Shown: in pieces, positions 36,323-48,900 of the stretch | Layout of the letters: every line of letters begins with the position of its first letter | Position numbering within the stretch: the first letter of the stretch is position 1 | Source of the DNA: Bigelowiella natans CCMP2755 | Taxonomy: Eukaryota > Cercozoa > Chlorarachniophyceae | Assembly: GCA_000320545.1 (NCBI GenBank) | Contig: ADNK01000643.1 | Coordinates: 1 to 64,000, forward strand | Direction: 5' to 3' | Length of the DNA stretch: 64,000 nt | Program-made: the position numbers and the translations under genes | Notes under the pieces: generated by a model | What the model was told of the DNA's origin: nothing | The model's input: the letters and a program-made list of their open reading frames with translations, nothing else | Database searches by the model: none

Positions 36323-37587
36323 GATTGGTAGTAGTATGGTTAGTCGTTGTAGGATTGGTAGTAGTATTAGTAGTAGGCAGCATCGGTGGAAGTAGCATCA
36401 TGCAGCGGGACAATAGTTGTGCTAGTAATGATGCCTGGTAACGAAGATTTCATCTGCGGACCGGCCTTCAACAACGTCGTTGATCACAGTGTTCTCAGGG
36501 GTCGGTAAGATGGAATCCACGTGCACGAGGCGCAACGAGGAAGCAGCCGAGGATGAGGACGACGACGATGACGCAGAAGGTTGCATCACCGAAAACACTT
36601 CGACGTAACTTCCCCTATAGCGTTAGATTATTTTTTCAATGGAAAGCAAACGATGCAAGAAGGCAGTCTGAGGGGCAAAAAGGTGACATTTAGCTAATTT
36701 TGTCCTGTGGATTCTCAAACTTTTGCACAGTGCTGAGCAACAATCACTTGCATTATGAAACCTTATTTTCAGAAGCAGAGGCTCCCATTGTTTGTTTTTC
36801 TAGGAAATCGGAAATTAAGTCTTACTCGCCCTGGAAGGGGTGCGATACAGCGTAGAGTCTATTGGTGGCATTCGAGTAAAAAATGCCTAAGGAGTGAAAC
36901 AATCACACAGTACATATTAACATACAAGAGAGAGAGAATGTTCCGTTCCTTACATGACAGTTGGCAGTCATGATCATGAGAAGGTCACAGTGACTATGAA
37001 TATCGCCACCCGTTACTTCACACGCTCTTAACGCATGATTGTGCCAATTCGAAAGGTTTGTTATCAGGGACCGTGTGGTTGGAACCTCCGCCCCTCTGGG
37101 AAGTTCTCAATGGTGAGCGGCGTCGGCATCGACATGGAGGTTTCACGAATAGAGTTTAGATCGAGAGCAAAAATGAATCCTTGCTTGGCCGGCCCCTGCG
37201 TCCCTGTGGCGAATACACCCTGCAGGTCGCCTGCAGATCCGAAGGCAATCTGAGATCCGATGGAGGGCCATTTAGGGAATCGTTATGAGTAATTGTTGAG
37301 ATGCGTAGCATAACGTACTGACCCCATTCTTGTACATTGTAAAGTCCTCTGAGTTGGCGAGAATCTCACTTCCCACATTCTCGCAACGGAGCTAATAATT
37401 ATAATGAATGAGGATGGTGATGTTAGCGAGGACGATGAAGAGGAAAGAGGGGGGGATGGAAACAGATGTTTGTGGTGAAATTCACAGTGATGCCAGAAAA
37501 TCCCTGCGCACACTTACATCATATGTCACGTCACCCTTGAACACGCCAAGAAGGAGGGCCACGTAACCCCCCCATGCCAGCGCCGGT
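34534..37587 (-). CDS. Paraoxonase/arylesterase-like protein, 5' end and middle incomplete
   Basis: Supported exons: 37518-37587, 37323-37391, 37072-37249, about 36443-36614, 35466-35543, 35112-35225, 34916-34974 and 34534-34777. In order they read like paraoxonase: a hydrophobic N-terminal anchor (ALAWGGYVALLLGVF), CENVGSEILANSEDF (family GSEDLEILPNG), FPEGRRFQPHG, ENTVINDVVEG (family NDIVVVG), LGLFYNGITATKD, HMIDNLDYDESSGSILA (family DNISVDPxTGDLW) and a closing GIIWGDSVVLGSPF (family GKLLIGTVF). These are calcium-dependent six-blade propeller hydrolases, usually membrane-anchored or secreted. I could not place the exons between 36614 and 37072 or between 35543 and 36443, nor the start codon. 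A repeat copy sits in the intron at 36831-37010. Confidence 0.75.
35616..35648. repeat. TA microsatellite
   Basis: A TA run in an intron of the paraoxonase-like gene. Confidence 0.85.
36831..37010. repeat. Intronic dispersed repeat, copy A (partner 42754-43022)
   Basis: Shared ordered blocks with the partner: CTGGAAGGGGTGCGA, ATTGGTGGCATTCGAGT, GGAGTGAAAC, a GA run, a CATGACAG block, a TCATGATCATGAGAAG block, GTCACAGTGACT and ATCGCCACC. Copy A has a short GA run and copy B a long one. Confidence 0.85.
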
Positions 37588-38793
37588 CTGTATGAAAGGC
37601 GAACAACAAAAAGTCGAATACATTCATCCTAGTGTTTCATCGGGCGAAATCGGGAAAAGATCTCTCCCACGCTACGAGAGGTAGATCTAAAAGCATTACA
37701 CGAGGATGCAGGTGACGAGGCGGCACAGCATCGTTCCGAACGAGCTCGGAAGGTGTGAGCAATTTTCAGCCTACGACAGTGTTTTCCCTCTCTACATCTT
37801 GTCGCAAACACCAATTTGCCTTGGAACCAATGCGCGACTGTGACGGGGGAAAATGCTGACAACCATCAACTCACTGAAGTTGGTTCGAGGCACGTGCTGC
37901 GTTTCGCACACTGCAAGTGTCTTGCAACACTTTGGAAATGCAGTTTCTCATCGTTGCTTCATTGTTTCAATGTTGTGCAATGCTTGGAATGCACGTGAAC
38001 GCACTTCGTTCACAACATCAACGGGTCGACACTTTTTTTCAAGAAAGAAGCAAGCGCCCAGCGTGCCAGCACGGTCGTGCATGCTGGCATGCCAGCACGC
38101 TCACATCATCAGCGCGTGTCTGCAGCTGTCACAAAACCATCCGACAGAAGTGTCTGGACGTGTGCACGTTGCACGTCGCTGCACATCTTTGGGTCAACAT
38201 GCATGCGTGCACGAGACGGATGGCACATCTGTGCATGTGCAATGCACATGCAAATGCATCAAGACGTCTCCAGATCTGTGGGACACATCTCGATGACCTA
38301 GCGATGTGCATGCTGGCATGCTGTCTGTTGTGTGCTCTGTGGACACTGCACTGAGCGCGACATCAACGGCCAGGATGTGCCAGTGTGGATGCTTTCAAAT
38401 GCATGAAACAGCGAAACAGCACGATCTGCTAGCCATGGATGTGGCAGAGACAAACAACAATTTCATGACATGTCCAACGCAATCGCATCCGTCTCACACT
38501 GCACTGCGCAAGCGACATCGGCGACAGGATGTGAATGCTTTCAAATGCATGAATTTGCACAGAAAATGCACAATGGCCGAGACAAACAGATGCATGCAAC
38601 ATGAGCGCTGGCCGCTTCATCAAATCCGTCTCACATACACTGCATGTCTAGACTGTCTAGCTGTGTTTCTGTCATTACTAGGTTATTAATATGCTTCTAG
38701 CAATGATTTTTCCATGGCGGTACACACAATACCAGACAAGAGACACGCACATCCAGCGCTAAAGCGCGACAAGCTAGCCAGAGTGGCGTGCAA
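37588..38793. repeat. Repeat cluster and TGCA/CATG-rich island 3
   Basis: Positions 37755-37850 are copy 2 of the repeat at 7425-7515, directly followed at 37866-37945 by a member of the GTTCGAGGCAC family. From there to about 38790 the DNA is TGCA/CATG-rich and contains two ATCCGTCTCACA words (near 38490 and 38625). No gene seen; the missing first exon of the paraoxonase-like gene might lie near the left end. Confidence 0.55.
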
Positions 38794-41691
38794 CTACTCT
38801 TTTGTAGTTTCCATCAGAAAGTCAAAAAGCGCAGACTCATGAAGCCGCCGCCGGCCCTTCTTTTTTGCGTACAAAAGAAGCCTCTTCCACAGCCACGAGG
38901 AGCTCTTGCCAGCTTTCAAAATAGCCTCCACTACTTGTTCGAGACCCTCGGTGCGATTGTCGCCAAAAGTGTGGTACAGCACCTTCTTCTTCGCCTCGGA
39001 GCAACCTATCCACTGCAGCATGGCCTGGAAAAATAGCCGAGTAAGTTGTTGCTTCTTCACGAACAGCTCTATCTATACTTGACGTGATCCGGAGAAAATC
39101 TGCCTGTTTCTCTTTACCGAAGGGTAAGAAGAAAGAAAAAAGGGCTGCGGCTGAAAGATTTTTGCATAATTTGTCCAGTTTAGCGTGCTGATAGCATAGA
39201 GAAACATCTTAGTTCATACGACGTATTTGTACCTTGAGTGGAATATCCCCCCCAAAGGCGCCACAGCCCCAATTTCCAGTTGCAAACGTATCGAAGGCGT
39301 ACTGTTTCGGAGTCATGACGGCAGCGTCTTTCGACTCCTCTATTGTGCTATCTATGGATTGCTTACCTAGGAAGGATAAACGAGATTTAATAATGACAAG
39401 CTTTGACGCTCTTAATCAAAGATAGCAGTCAAAATGAGTCAAATGCGACGAAAGCCGGCTTTTCAGATGGGCTATGTCCATGGTTCGATTCTTGTCAGCA
39501 AAGGACCTGCATCCGGGTCGTAAGCCGTGAGTTTTTCCCCAGCGCAAGTGAGCTCGTTGGGGACATCAACAGCGACGAAGGTCTTCACAATCTCGCGCAT
39601 CATAATCTCCTTGCTGTATTGATTAAACTGACGTGATCAGCCAAGGTATCAGTGTCTCCCAGAGTATATCATCAAAGAAGTTGAAAACCAAAAGCTACGG
39701 CACAGAGTCCGCATCCATAATTGCGCTAAGATGATTTTTACATAAATTGCAAGTGTAAAGGCTCATCCATTGTCTGACCCTCCACCAGTCCAAATTTTTG
39801 GTCAAAAAAGTTATTCTCTCATCCTTCATCTTCCCCTTCACAAGTACCGAAAAAGCAACGATTGCATCAAACGCGATGATGACGTTTGATATGCGACGTT
39901 TGGGATCGAGTGGTGTCTTATCCTTGAAGTCTCCAGCATACTTGAACCCTCGTGCATAACCAGTGTGCTTTGAGAAACGCTCTGCGCCAACTGATGAGTA
40001 ATGAAGGCGAAAGGTTGACACCCAGCGTATATCAGATCAAACTTGCTGCATTGACTGGATGCGTCTCGTTTTTAACTCATTTCTCAAACCCCCCCGAGCT
40101 TTCTTGTACAATCGGCTGCACTCATTGCATTACACACGCACACGCACACGCACACGCACACGCACACACCAACCTAAGGTGATGCTTTCGTTAGCCAGCA
40201 TGACTTCACAGAAGAGCATTGAGCACAGACACTCTGGTTTTTCGAGAAACAGTATCTCTTCTTGGACGCAACCCGCTTGCAGCACACCGCCCCCGATCCA
40301 CTCATTCGCGAAATCTGCCTGTAGACATCTACATCGCGCACGCATTGCGAGTACGTTACGACAACAAGGGGTAAATACAGAGGTAAAGGAAAGGGGGGGG
40401 AGAGAGAAAGAGAATGAAGGAGTTGACGCAAATCATAAATGGGTGCTCCTGTCGTTCTGGTTGCTGCTTCTTCTTCTTCTTCTTCTTCTTCTTCTTCTTC
40501 TTTTCCAAGCGACATGGTCGTATCTAATCGCGCATACCCATCAGCGTCTTCGATCATGTGACCGACAGGAAGCACTTTGAATTCCGTGAGCTTAGTGTCT
40601 TCTTGCGGCTCAAACTCCTCTGCATTCTTCAGGACGAGGCGATGAAAACTCACGTTGCGCTCGCTGATACCCCCAACTGCGAGACGGAAAAAGTAGTGCA
40701 GGAGGCACTTCGAATGCTCCTCACAACGAGAGAAAACGCCAGCGAACGCAAGCTCCGGACAGTTCCGTCCTAACACATTTACGAGCTATTTAGAGCTACC
40801 ACGCAACGCAGGACAGCCATATGGTTTCAATCTAGTGGTAGACAGCAAGTCACTTTCTAGGAAATGATGGCCATCGCCTTCAAGGTGATGCAGAGGGAAG
40901 ACAAGGGGGGGGTTAGTACCTGATGGAAGCAGGTCAAAGAATGCACAAGCCAGGATCACCGCGCATTGGTGAGCTGTGAGCGTCAATTTAGCTGGATACC
41001 CTTGCCGCAATAATGGAATGCTCTTCGCGTCAGCAAACTGCACAGGGAGTTGCAGGATTAGCTCTTGAACAAACGGCAATATCTTCGAGAAAAATTTCTT
41101 TCCTTCCTCCCCTAGATACGGGATGGGTAAAGAGGGAGAGAGAGAGAGAGAGAGAGAGAAAGGTGAAGGCGTCTCGTCAGCCCATTTCTAAGTTCTCTGG
41201 TTTTCGCCATCATTTCCATCTACTACCCATCGAGTCAACCGCCTTGCAGAGGGCCTTGTAACGATATGTCTCTTCTTTGTGTGGGTTGAGATCACTGGCT
41301 AGTTTCTCAAAGTCATCCCATTTCTCAACCTAAATGAAAGATGAGCTATGGAATTTCGACAGCGACCTGGAAGCCACAGTTCATTTTCATTCGCACGCAA
41401 AATGGCCTCTGGTGAGCGTCTTTACCTTGGTTTCGGAGAGAATTTTCGAAATCCTCACCCACATCTGCCCGTCGGAGTGCGGGAGGTCAATCATGTGTTT
41501 CGATGAATCTGAACAGTTCAGTGCAATTGGATTTAGAAAGGTGTGCATGCATCACAAATGCTGTCTACATTTCGACCGTTTTTGCATCTTCGAGAGCGTT
41601 TCTCACCCCCTTGTTCACTCTCCCCTTCCATCGCCTTCTCTTGATCCTTCTTCCTCTTGGAGGGGGCACTAGGTCCGTCTTTCTCTTCCAT
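38794..41691 (-). CDS. PARG: Poly(ADP-ribose) glycohydrolase, 492 residues
   Basis: Ten exons join in phase: 41607-41691, 41426-41508, 41227-41329, 40920-41111, 40538-40769, 40174-40328, 39848-39990, 39507-39627, 39233-39366 and 38794-39024. The signature GGGVLQAGCVQEEI at about 244-257 holds the catalytic Glu pair (about 255 and 256). ADFANEW before it and GAERFSKHTGYARGFKYAGD and FATGNWGCGAFGGD after it are all family landmarks. The N-terminal helical domain (PLLRQGYPAKLTLTAHQ, CLLHYFFRL) is present. The N-terminus is short and Lys/Glu-rich (SKRKKDQEKAME), a plausible nuclear signal. PARG removes poly(ADP-ribose) chains after PARP signalling. Length matches the compact protist and plant forms. 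Confidence 0.92.
41135..41159. repeat. GA microsatellite (CT on the transcribed strand)
   Basis: On the minus strand it is a CT tract ending about 24 nt upstream of the PARG exon acceptor at 41111. Confidence 0.85.
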
Positions 41692-42893
41692 CTCTCCGGT
41701 TTCTTCGGTTTCGGGTGAGCGTTCTCAGGCGTTTTTTCGCTACGACATCTGAATATCCTCGTAGCATCTAGTCGTAAATCAAGGACGATTTCATCGGCAG
41801 AAAAATTCCGTGAAATTTCCTAATGCAGGCTTGATTTCCGAGAGAAGCAGCCTCTGCTTCTGAAAAGAAAGCTTGATGCATTTGAGTGGAGGTCTTGCGC
41901 CGTCAGTGTTTTGCCGCTAGTGTCATTGCAACACAATGACTAAATCATGCCAATTTGAAAAACCAGCTAGTTGATTTGCTAGTCACAGTCCTCACTGAAG
42001 CCAGTTCGAGGCACTGCATTTCGAACACTGCAAATGTCTTGCAACATTTTGGAAATGCAGTTCATCATCATTGTTCATTGTTCATTGTTCATTCAATGTT
42101 TGGTTCGTGCCATTTTGCACGATCCCCGCTAGCTTGCTAGTCAGTCCTCACTGAAGCCAGTTCGAGGCACTGCATTTCGCACTTTGCAAGTGTCACGTCA
42201 CACTTTGGAGATGTTGTTTTTCATCATTGTTCATGTTGTTCATTGTTCACAATGCAAGTGATTTTCTCAGCACTGCCACAAAGTGTGAGAATCCATGGGA
42301 CGAAAATTTTGCCCCGCAGACTGCCTTCTTGCATCGTTTGCTTTCCATCGAAACAGTGATCCAACGCTGTGGGAAGTCGTGTCGAAGTGTTTTCGGATGA
42401 GATGTGCAACCTTCTGCATCATCGTCGACGTCCTCACCCTCCAGCCCTCGGCTTCCTCGTGGAGCTTGCCTTCGGCAGGCGGTCTTTTTGCTGGAGACAC
42501 CCGTGTGCATGTGAGTGACAATCTGGACAATGACAATGATGACCACACTTCCAAAACGTTGTGAGACGTTCGCAGTCAGCAGTGCACGAAACGCAGTGCC
42601 TCGAGAACAATGAGACAATGATGAAAATTTGTCTGCACTTCCAAAGTGTGACAAGACACTTGCAGTGTGCGAAGTGCAGTGCCTCGAACTGGCTTCAGTG
42701 AGGAGTGAAAACTGTCGAACCAGCTTTGGTGAGGCCTCACCAGCCCTGTGAGGCTGGAAGGGGTGCGACAGCGCAGAGTCCATTGGTGGCATTCGAGTGG
42801 AAAACCCTGAGGAGTGAAACTCATCAACCACACTGCAGCAGTTGCACGTTCGGACATTGGCCATCCAGAGAGAGAGAGACAGAGAGCTGGAGC

Positions 42894-42936
<43 letters not shown>

Positions 42937-43673
42937 TTCTGTTCCTGCTTGCACAAGCATGACAGCTCTGGCAATCATGATCATGAGAAGCATGTCACAG
43001 TGACTGCATGAACATCGCCACCAATCGAGCAACAATGTCCAGATGTGATGGGGAAAGTTTGACAATGATGCAAAGTGGCGATTTTGCATGTTCATTCCTG
43101 CTGCATGATTCAGGCAATTGCTGCATGCAATTCGCTTGCTCATCATGCGTTCGTGTCGCATGAGCTTTTCCACGTGTGCAAGGCGAGAATTGCACGGCGC
43201 GCATGCTGGCATGCTAGAATGATCATGGCAATCCACCCAAATAACCAGTCTTGCAGTGCGCACAACCGAATTGATAATAGACATAGTGACATTGTCATGG
43301 ATGCTGCAAGGTGCTATAATTGCTACTCGTAGACATTGTCCATTGTGTGTGCTGTGTGTGTAGCTAGTGTGATTAGGTGCTGCTAGCGTCCATGACATCG
43401 ATCACAAAAATGCCAATCAAAAGATGTTAGAAAGGTGCACACATTTGCATGATGCAACGCTCCATGCTAGCATGGTATTGTGTAACTTTCGCAAAATCAT
43501 GTCTAATTTTGGAGTTTTACCGTCACCCCTACCATAACGGCGTTGTTTAATTCATTACTGATACACATATTTTCTGACGTTATTTTCACACCATCACTAT
43601 TAAGATTCACAACGCAAATTCTATTATTCACAGAATTGCACGAATTTAATAAATTGCTGGATATCTTGAGTCC
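41692..43673. repeat. Repeat cluster and TGCA/CATG-rich island 4
   Basis: No gene seen. Two direct copies of the CACTGAAGCCAGTTCGAGGC family (41989-42063 and 42147-42215) are followed by inverted copies within about 42550-42710, then by copy B of the intronic repeat (42754-43022) and TGCA-rich DNA to about 43500. Confidence 0.65.
42754..43022. repeat. Dispersed repeat, copy B (partner 36831-37010)
   Basis: Same ordered blocks as copy A with an expanded GA tract (about 42897-42932). Confidence 0.85.
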
Positions 43674-43819
43674 TTAAAGTTCCGCGAACTTGTTCTCGAA
43701 GATTTCCTTCATCGTCAGAGCCATCTGATGGACTCGACTATGGGGGGGATTGAACTTGCATGCATTACTGAAAACAAGGCGGATGTCCTCGGCAAACGTC
43801 TGCTTTTCCGTATAGTAAC

Positions 43820-43858
<39 letters not shown>

Positions 43859-44147
43859 TCAATATTGCCCCCACCTCGTTCAATTCACTCTCTAATTCGT
43901 GCAGCGCAGCACACGGATGCAACCATAACTATATAAATGCGGCGTAAGGGCCTTTTGTTGTAGCAGCATTTTTTGTTATTGTTTGAAACGTGAGGTCGAT
44001 CGTTGAGGAAGAGAAGGAGAAGGGCTGAAAAATTCTTCTAGATGATAATTCATCTATATATCCTACGCGTTTACATTTAACACATGCATCGAACTACCGC
44101 GTGCATACAACAACCGCACCACCAACCCAGCCACCATCTACTTACTA

Positions 44148-44185
<38 letters not shown>

Positions 44186-45098
44186 GGTATACTACTACCC
44201 GATCAAGACGGCTTTTGATTGTCCCGAGATCCATAGGGTGCTTGATGACCTCAAAGTAGGTGGGAAGGTTCAGCTTGATGGGGTCCACTGGCTCGTTGAA
44301 GACATACCCAAATCTGACGAAGGTGTGGTATATGAGAAAGAGGAATATGTGTGCATGTGTGCATGTGTGTGGGATAATACAGCACAGTTGGAAGGTACAG
44401 CTTTGGGCGCTACGTTCTTCCTCCTGGTGTGTCCGTGTGTGTGCGTGCGTGTGAGTTAGTGTCCGTGTGTGTGTGTGTGTGTGTGCTCTAGGAGTGAGGA
44501 AGGGGTAAGGATATCATCGTGTTCACCACCAATCATCCCTAAAACCAATAATGTGATTGACTATTCTCGACATTCCGCTTGCCTACACGCCTTCCCCGCA
44601 CACTTAAACAGGAGCAATTCTCTCCATTTTCTTCTTCTTCTTCTTCTTCTTTCCCATTCTCCTAATTACTTATGCTTCATGAGGCCTTTCAGTGTTTTTT
44701 TGAGCCCTCTAACGTTCGCCTTCTTCGTGGATGTTTTGCTTTTGTTTATAATCGCATTCAGCTTCTTGAGCTCCTCCTCCATCCGTTTCTGTGGATGTTA
44801 GGAGTTGGTCAGCAAAGATCACATCCCCCTCTACCAACAGCACCCCCCCCCCCCCCCCCGTCTCCTCTCATCAACTACTACTCTCCGGCTCCGACCTTTT
44901 CAAGAAGGGCCTTCTCGACATCCATGTTGTTCATGCTGCCGCCCGTCGTCGTCGTCGTAGTCCCGGCTGCACGGTGGGACTTTGCGCTCCTTCCACTGTT
45001 ATTATCCTTTCCTCCCGGCCCTCGCTTTCTCTATAGATGATGTCAACACATAAGCACGCAAGAACTTTAGTATGTGATCTCATTAATAGAGTAGATGG

Positions 45099-45149
<51 letters not shown>

Positions 45150-45835
45150 TAGAAAGAATAGATGGCCCAACATCAATATCCCCCCCGCACCCCTTGCGAA
45201 GAGAAGTACAGTCCCACCCACTACTCATAATACTCTTTTCTGCTCCTCCTCATCATCTCCCAAATGATGATGATGCTGGGGTGCTGCCACTTTCCTCTTC
45301 CTGTTCCTCTTCCTCTTCTTCTTCTTCTTATTGTTGTTGTTGTTGTTGCTGTTGTGGTTCTCCCTTCTATTCTCATGCGGCCCACTGCTTGCTGCATCCC
45401 CACAACCATCATCATCATCAGCAGCAGCAGCAGCGCTTCTGCCACACACTTGACGGTAATCATCGCCATTGTCGATTGTGGGGATCGCCTCCACCTTACT
45501 GCTGTATTTCCCCTCTCCCCACGCCCCCTTCTTTTTCCTCCTCTTCTTTGTACCCCCCTTCCCTTCAGAAAATTCTTTCCTATCCCCAGGCGGGGTCCTT
45601 CTCTTTTTCTTCCTCCTCGCGCTCTCCCCACCCGCTCCTCCTTCAAGGCGAGGAGTCATGGGGGGAGAGGAGGGAGGGAACTATGGCGCATCATCATCAG
45701 CCCCCCACCCCAAAAACGACAACCAACCAACCATGTCCAAGAATGGCAAATGGATGTTCATAAATAATGCAAATAATGCAAATAATGTAGGAGTTGGAGT
45801 AGTAATAGTCGCCCCATATCCAATCAGTACATACC

Positions 45836-45880
<45 letters not shown>

Positions 45881-45890
45881 TACACATGAC

Positions 45891-45934
<44 letters not shown>

Positions 45935-48900
45935 CACATGACATAAAAGAGAGAGAGAGAGAGAGAATAAAAGTGACGAGAGAGAAGCGATAAAAGGTGG
46001 TATAGATCGAAGCGGGTAAGCACATTCCCCCCCGATTCTCTATTTTGGCGGTAATGATTATTAGTATTGTCACTTATTTCTTCTTCTTTATTTCAGGGAC
46101 TTCACCTTTTTGCTGCTACTGCTGCTTCGTACGCTCTTGAGCTGATGTTCGAGGCCTTGTATCTCGCCCTGCACCCTCTCTATCTCGGCACGCGTCTCCG
46201 CAATCGAGAGCATCTTGATGTCGGCAGGGACCATCGCCGGAGTGATTAGGTCAACGTCCTCGCTCCCCACAGCGACCGACACGTCCTTCCTCTTCTTGTA
46301 AGATGGCGGTTTCTTCTGCTTATTCTTCTTCTTCTTCGAGGAGGAGTAGGCGAGGGATCTTGAGATGGCGGCATCGTCACCATCGTCAGTGTTGTCGCTG
46401 TCGTCTTCATCAAACGTCGACTCGACGACGAGCTTGGCGGGGTACCACCCGTTTTGGGGGCCGAGAATCTGATTGCCGACGATTCTCACCTGCGCAAGGC
46501 CTGCATCGCGCCACAACCCATACACGCCCCCCCCTCCTCCTCCTCCTGCTGCGGTGCCCCCAGGAGTAGTATCAAGCCGTGTCCACTGATAGTTTCCAGG
46601 CTTGAACAGCAGCGTCTGCCCCGAGGCGTCCATGTAGCCTTTGAGGACGATCCCATTGGCGAAAGTCACGGTAATGTCCGGGTGGTACCTATGTTTCTTC
46701 GCGAGGGCGCTGCTCTTCTGGCGCTGGGCTGCGGTGGGCCGAGGAGTTGTGAAGGCCGCCGGGGAAGAGATGTTGCGGATCATCTTGGGGATCTTCGGCT
46801 TAGGCTTCGGCTTCGGTGGCGACTGCTGCGGCACGGGGATGTCTGCCCCCCCCCATTCTTTGCGCATGGCAATCACCTTCGCTGGGTACCACCCGTTGAG
46901 CGGTCCCTTGATCTCTCGCTGGCCGATGGTGACGGGCACTTTGACTGCATCGTACCACTGCCCCTTGATGTCCTCGCCCCATGTGGCGGAGCTGGAGGTC
47001 CCTTGGCAGAGGATGAGCCCACCCGTTTCTATAGTGCGGTGCCACTTGTAGCCCCCCTTCCACAGAATCTGGTGGCCCTCGTCCACCACCGATCCTTCCA
47101 GTCTCACCTTGTTGGCGAAGACCGCAACAATGTCAACGCCGGGAAGCAAAGCGCCCTGAGCCCCCTTCTTCTTTTTCTTCTTCTTGCCCCCGAAGGCGCC
47201 CCCTCCTCCGCCCCTCTTGCCGCCCTTGTTCTTCTTGGAGCTCGAAGGCGGTTTGGGGTTGAGCGGGTCGCTATGCCTGACCCCGAGCACCAGCCCAGGA
47301 TACTGACTTCCCTCCCCCAGGATGTCTTTCGAGTCTGAGAGCTGGATTTCCTTGCCATTCTCATCGCTCCAGACGCCGAAGGGGCTTGCAACGCTGTCGT
47401 CGTCGTCTAACGGCGTTTTCCTCCGCCAGCGTTCCCCGCCCGGCGTCCAGAGGAGCCCAGTCCCGAACACGTCGAGCGTGCCCACCATCTTCTTCCCGTC
47501 GGCGAAGCGGGCGGAGATGCGGGTGACACGCGCACCGGTGAGTTGGAGGACCTCGGCGGGGTACCAGGGTTCCAACCCGTAGGTGGGGCCCTTGATCGTC
47601 GCATGGCCGACCTCCACCTTGCTCCCGCCAGCATCGAACCATTCGCCAAGCAGCCCCGAGGCGGCGGAGGCTGTCTTCCGCTCCCATTTGTAGGCGATGC
47701 CCTTGCCCTTCCATTTGAGCGTCTTGCCCTCCTTTTCCAGCACCCCGTGCATCTGCTTCCCATTGGCGAAACGGGCTACCACCCCCCACACACACACCGC
47801 CGCCGACGACGACGACGACGTCGTCGTTTTATTTGCTGTTCCCGCATCAGCTACTTCTGCTGGTTTTTGGCCAACAACAGTGGTGTTGGTGGTGGTGGTA
47901 GCAGTTGTAGTAGTACTACTACTACTACTAGTAGTAGTAGTAGTAGCGGTAGCAGCAGCAGGCGGGGTGACTACGGTGTTGTTGATATCCGAAGAAGTAG
48001 TAGTAGTCGCAGTAGCAGCAGCAGCTGTAGTAAGGGGATTGCTGGCGGTGGCACCAACACCGCTGCTAGCGGAAGGGGAGGAAGTTTTGCTCTCCTTTTC
48101 GTCGGTAGTACTAGTAGAAGTAGGAGGATTTGCAGCAACTGCCGATGCTGTTGTTGCCATCGCCGCCGCCGCTGCCGTCTTCTTCGTCTCCTCATTATCA
48201 TCATCATCGTCCCCCTTCTCTAGCATTGGCATCTCCTCCTCTTCCTCCTCCTCCTCCTCCTTCTCTTCCGTGTTTGGGCGTCGAGATACCGTTACGCCCT
48301 CCTCAGTTTCTAGGGCAGGAAGCTGATTCTTGTCGTCATCTTCGACTTTCATGTCGCGCTGCGCTGAGGAGGAGGAATGTGCCTGCTGCTCTTGCTGCTG
48401 CTGCTGCTGCTGGCCATTGAGGGCCCGTTCTCCTGCAGCACACATTATGATAATGAGAATCTCTCGTGATTATCTAAAGACAAATAGCTAATATAATACC
48501 ACACGCCCCACGCCCTGTAAACAACGACATACACAAGTGGCTTTCCATATTCGCCCGACAGCGTGCTCTCTCCCTCTCCCCCTCCCTCCCTCTGCCGACA
48601 CCCTGTCACACACCGAGGTAGAAAGTGTGCACTATCAACTACGGGATTACTTTACTACCTTCCTGTGGTTGTTCTGTGGATCTTGGGTGCTTTTCACCTG
48701 ACTGTCGGGGCTGTTTACCACCAACAGTAGGAGTCTCCCGCTGCTGTAGCTGCGTTCCCTCCGATGATGCTGGTGTTTTACCGCCCGTTGTAGCTCTCTT
48801 TTCGTCGCTACTGTCTGCAGTAGCATTAGCAGCAGTGGCAGAAGACTCGGACAATGATTTCGATAGTTCTTTATTGGAGGAGTCGGACGATGATCTCGGT

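Noticed and set aside
40174-40776. 201-codon continuous minus-strand frame as a single exon
   Set aside because: It runs through a GAA microsatellite and enters the PARG signature exon out of frame; splicing 40538/40328 restores the PARG motif.
42247-43398. 384-codon minus-strand frame
   Set aside because: Crosses several dispersed repeats and a GA run that codes for Ser-Leu repeats; no family similarity, so judged chance.
45095-45767. Long plus-strand frames rich in Ser, His, Pro and Cys
   Set aside because: Antisense shadows of the low-complexity exon at 45234-45680; composition follows the complementary triplet repeats.
46454-47338. 295-codon plus-strand frame
   Set aside because: Antisense to the repeat exon of the bromodomain gene; no recognisable domain.
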